Assembly: GCA_018066225.1 (NCBI GenBank)
Contig: JAGHRU010000052.1
Span: 1 to 51,608, forward strand
Length of the DNA: 51,608 bases
Source: Candidatus Equimonas enterica
Lineage (GTDB): Bacteria > Bacteroidota > Bacteroidia > Bacteroidales > Bacteroidaceae
Direction of reading: 5' to 3'
The position numbers were made by a program, and so were the translations under genes. The notes under the pieces were generated by a model. That model did no database searches. It was given only the letters and a program-made list of their open reading frames with translations, and was not told the origin of the DNA. Positions 49,537 through 51,608 of this stretch are shown piece after piece (position 1 is the stretch's first letter; each line of letters begins with the position of its first letter).

Positions 49537-50256
49537 ATGCAATCACTGTCTTTTCGTGTCCTCGTCTTCTGCTGCTTCCTCGCGCTCGCTACGGGCTGCG
49601 AGCGGCTGGACATCACCGACGACGAGCCCTCCAAGGAGCAGCGCGAGCCTGCCGACGACGACACGCCCACAGGGGACGCTGGCTACCTCCTTGTGCCAGA
49701 GGCACTGGCTATGGGGCGTGATGCCAACAAGGAGGTCACGGTGGCGGGTTTCATCGTGGGCTATGTCGATGGCACATCGATGAGCAAGGCTGTCTTTGGC
49801 AAGCCCAAGTCGGCTGCCAACACCAATATGCTCATCGCTGCTTCCACCAAGACCACCGATCCTGCCGAGTGCCTGCCTGTGGAGCTCTCTACCAAGGGAG
49901 AGAACTTCCGCCGCTATCTCAATCTCTACGACAACCCCGGCAACTTCCACGCGCCTATCATCCTGCGCGGCCTCTTGACCCGCTATTTTGGTGTGGCGGG
50001 GCTCAAATCCGTGGTCGATTATCAGTGGATATGGGACGGCAGTCTGCCCGATGCGGGCAGCGACACGCCCACGCCGCCCGACGACAGCGACGACGACTCG
50101 GAGGTGACGCCCGATAATCCGCCTGTGACGCCGCCCGACGACCCAGTCGTGAAGCCCGATGATCCGCCCGTGACGCCCGACAAGCCGGAGCCTGCTCCCG
50201 ACGACCACCCCGACCTTTCCCATGATATGCCTGCCGACCCCTACCAAGGGCGATAG
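49537..50256 (+). CDS. DUF6359-like lipoprotein with Pro/Asp-rich tail
   Basis: A 239-residue lipoprotein. The N-terminus MQSLSFRVLVFCCFLALATG is a signal peptide, with the lipidated Cys in LATGC. After an acidic linker comes a small beta-rich domain (residues 50-168) with VAGFIVGYVDGTSMSKAVFG, NTNMLIAASTKTTDPAECLP and FHAPIILRGLLTRYFGVAGL, which fits the DUF6359/OB-like domains of Bacteroidetes surface lipoproteins. The last 65 residues are a Pro/Asp/Thr tail built of repeats such as VTPDNPPVTPPDDP. The tail is probably disordered and could act as a spacer. A partner is unknown. It starts just after the proS terminator. Confidence 0.7.
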   Translation: MQSLSFRVLVFCCFLALATGCERLDITDDEPSKEQREPADDDTPTGDAGYLLVPEALAMGRDANKEVTVAGFIVGYVDGTSMSKAVFGKPKSAANTNMLIAASTKTTDPAECLPVELSTKGENFRRYLNLYDNPGNFHAPIILRGLLTRYFGVAGLKSVVDYQWIWDGSLPDAGSDTPTPPDDSDDDSEVTPDNPPVTPPDDPVVKPDDPPVTPDKPEPAPDDHPDLSHDMPADPYQGR

Positions 50257-50290
50257 GCATCAGACCGCAACTACCAACCCCTCTACCCCC

Positions 50291-51385
50291 ATGACGAAGC
50301 ATCTCTCTGCTCTGCTCACGCTCTCTCTCTGCCTGCTCACGCTCTCTGCCCAGCGCACGCCTTCGCAGCCGCGTCAGGAGGTGGGTGGCGTGATGGAGGT
50401 GGTCTTCATCGACTCCCTCGTAGTGCCGCGCGCCGACTTGCTGAGCCACTTGCCGCTGACGCCCGAGGCTGGGCGTTTCTGCTACGCTCGCTCGGTGACG
50501 GGTCGTGCCGTCGCGGTGCCCGACAGTGCCCTGGCCTTTGTCACGGGCTTGGGCGACAGAGCCTATTTCGCTGCCGCCGACAGCCTCTCGCATCCCCGCC
50601 TCTGCGTAGCCTACCGCGAGGGTGGGGCATGGGGACAGCCCGAGCCGTTGCCTGGCCTCGACGCTCTGCCGTTTACGGCCATCGCTGCGCCTTTTCTCGA
50701 TGCCGAGGGGCAGACGCTCTATTTCGCTGCTGCCACCGATACGCTGTGCGCTGATTTCGATCTCTATGTCACGCGTTACGACCGTGATACGCGTGCCTTT
50801 GTCGCTCCCGAGCGGCTGCCGCAGCCTTTCCTTTCAGCGTCTCGCGACGAGGTCTTCGCCATCGACGAGCAGACGGCTGTGGGCTACTTCGTCACCAATC
50901 GGCGTCAGCCTGCCGACACGGTCTGCATCTACTATTTCGTGCCTGAGGCGTCTTTCGCGCTCTACGAGGAGGGCAGCCTCAGCGATGCCGCGTTGCTCTC
51001 GCGTGCCGCGCTGCGCAGACTCGCCGACACCCAGCCCCCGGGTTTCGATGCTGCCGCGCTCATGCAGCAGCGTGCTGCCGTGTTGCAGCGTACGCCCGAG
51101 GCAGCGCGCCCCACTTTTGTCATCAACGACGCCACCGTCTATCACGCGCTCAGCGATTTCCGCAGCCCACAGGCGCGCCGCATCGCCGCCCAGTGGCTGT
51201 CCGAGCAGCAGGCGTGTCGTGAGGCGGAGTGCCAACTCGCTGCACTTCGCCAGCAGTATGCCAGCGCGCCTGATGTGCCGACGGCCACCGCTATCCGTGA
51301 GGCCGAGCAACGCCTGCGCGCCATGAGGCAGACGCTCCGAGCCTTGGCCAAAAACATGCGTGCGGCCGAACTTAAATCTTTATAA
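50291..51385 (+). CDS. Secreted hypothetical protein (PD40-like beta-propeller region)
   Basis: A 364-residue secreted protein with signal peptide MTKHLSALLTLSLCLLTLSA. Residues 50-220 have short strand patterns with AYFAAADSLSHPRLCVAYRE, GQTLYFAAATDTLCADFDLY and VGYFVTNRRQPADTVCIYYF, which look like PD40/WD40-like blades found in OmpA-associated proteins. The C-terminal 100 residues are helical and charged (AREAECQLAALRQQYAS...REAEQRLRAMRQ), suggesting a coiled coil. I do not recognise a specific family. The start at 50291 was chosen for the signal peptide. It begins 34 nt after the lipoprotein gene, so the two may be an operon. Confidence 0.6.
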   Translation: MTKHLSALLTLSLCLLTLSAQRTPSQPRQEVGGVMEVVFIDSLVVPRADLLSHLPLTPEAGRFCYARSVTGRAVAVPDSALAFVTGLGDRAYFAAADSLSHPRLCVAYREGGAWGQPEPLPGLDALPFTAIAAPFLDAEGQTLYFAAATDTLCADFDLYVTRYDRDTRAFVAPERLPQPFLSASRDEVFAIDEQTAVGYFVTNRRQPADTVCIYYFVPEASFALYEEGSLSDAALLSRAALRRLADTQPPGFDAAALMQQRAAVLQRTPEAARPTFVINDATVYHALSDFRSPQARRIAAQWLSEQQACREAECQLAALRQQYASAPDVPTATAIREAEQRLRAMRQTLRALAKNMRAAELKSL

Positions 51386-51411
51386 CAGTACTTACTTAAT
51401 ACTTTTACGCT

Positions 51412-51608
51412 ATGCCTATACCATCGTCCGAACTCATCATCAACGAGGATGGCAGTATCTTCCACCTCCATGTCCTCCCGCAGTATTTGGCCGACAAGGT
51501 CATCCTCGTCGGCGACCCGGGGCGCGTAAGCCTCGTTAGCAGCCATTTCGATGCCGTGGAATACGAGGTTGAGAGCCGCGAGTTCCACACCGTGACTGGC
51601 ACCTACCG
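51412..51608 (+). CDS. Nucleoside phosphorylase, N-terminal part (cut by the window end)
   Basis: The first 65 residues of a phosphorylase of the uridine/purine (PNP-UDP) family. PQYLADKVILVGDPGRVSLV contains the phosphate-binding GDPGRV motif, and EYEVESREFHTVTGTY precedes the next expected phosphate-binding strand. It should cleave a nucleoside with phosphate into base and sugar-1-phosphate; whether uridine or another nucleoside cannot be told from this fragment. It starts 26 nt after the preceding secreted protein gene. Confidence 0.85.
   Translation, partial: MPIPSSELIINEDGSIFHLHVLPQYLADKVILVGDPGRVSLVSSHFDAVEYEVESREFHTVTGTY

Overview
The window looks like a chromosomal segment of a GC-rich member of the Bacteroidales, probably Prevotellaceae-like. 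Three things point there. Promoters carry the Bacteroidota pattern (TTTG, 19-21 bp, TAnnTTTG). Secreted proteins end in a YDLWGRR-type tail like type IX secretion sorting domains. Several genes belong to families typical of the phylum: DUF3078, PorT-like barrels, a C10 protease, and a pyrG-yidC-S9 peptidase order. Genus-level placement is inference.

Layout. 1-290: the end of an rRNA operon (5S rRNA and its terminator). 311-2200: an AT-rich accessory patch with an ankyrin-like gene, phage-like gene remnants and a decayed duplication. 2130-11510 (minus strand): a uracil-DNA-glycosylase-like protein, smpB, a DUF4375 protein, a DEAD-box helicase, a glycosyltransferase, a membrane protein, two small cysteine-motif proteins, a YebC-family regulator and pheT, which has a frameshift. 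11652-17548: a periplasmic-binding-like protein, an outer-membrane barrel, then a C10 protease and a three-repeat surface protein. 17887-26523 (minus strand): a citrate operon, citD-citE-citF-citXCG-acn-icd, with a good promoter in front and a terminator behind. 27152-28990: a TlpA-like lipoprotein and a DUF3078 protein. 29212-44633 (plus strand): pyrG, yidC, an S9 peptidase, an MFSD1-like transporter, a Lon-like ATPase without its protease domain, tgt, an LptF/G-type permease, a DEAD-box helicase, an aminotransferase-fold protein without its PLP lysine, rsmG and a metallo-hydrolase. 45041-51608: an AddB-like nuclease, proS, a DUF6359-like lipoprotein, a secreted protein and the start of a nucleoside phosphorylase.

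How genes work together. The citrate operon encodes citrate cleavage (lyase subunits plus their maturation enzymes) and citrate oxidation to 2-oxoglutarate (aconitase, isocitrate dehydrogenase) in one unit, with no citrate synthase in the window. All three lyase maturation and activation activities, CitX, CitC and CitG, appear fused into one 768-residue protein. The S9 peptidase and MFSD1-like transporter may form a dipeptide release and uptake pair.

Most unusual signals. (1) A family of 22-bp tandem repeats occurs in five separate intergenic gaps, always downstream of at least one gene. (2) The CitX-CitC-CitG triple fusion. (3) A Lon-family protein ending right after its AAA+ module. (4) A HisC-like protein with serine in place of the PLP lysine. 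(5) A decayed duplication joining a phage gene fragment to the 3' end of a chromosomal gene.
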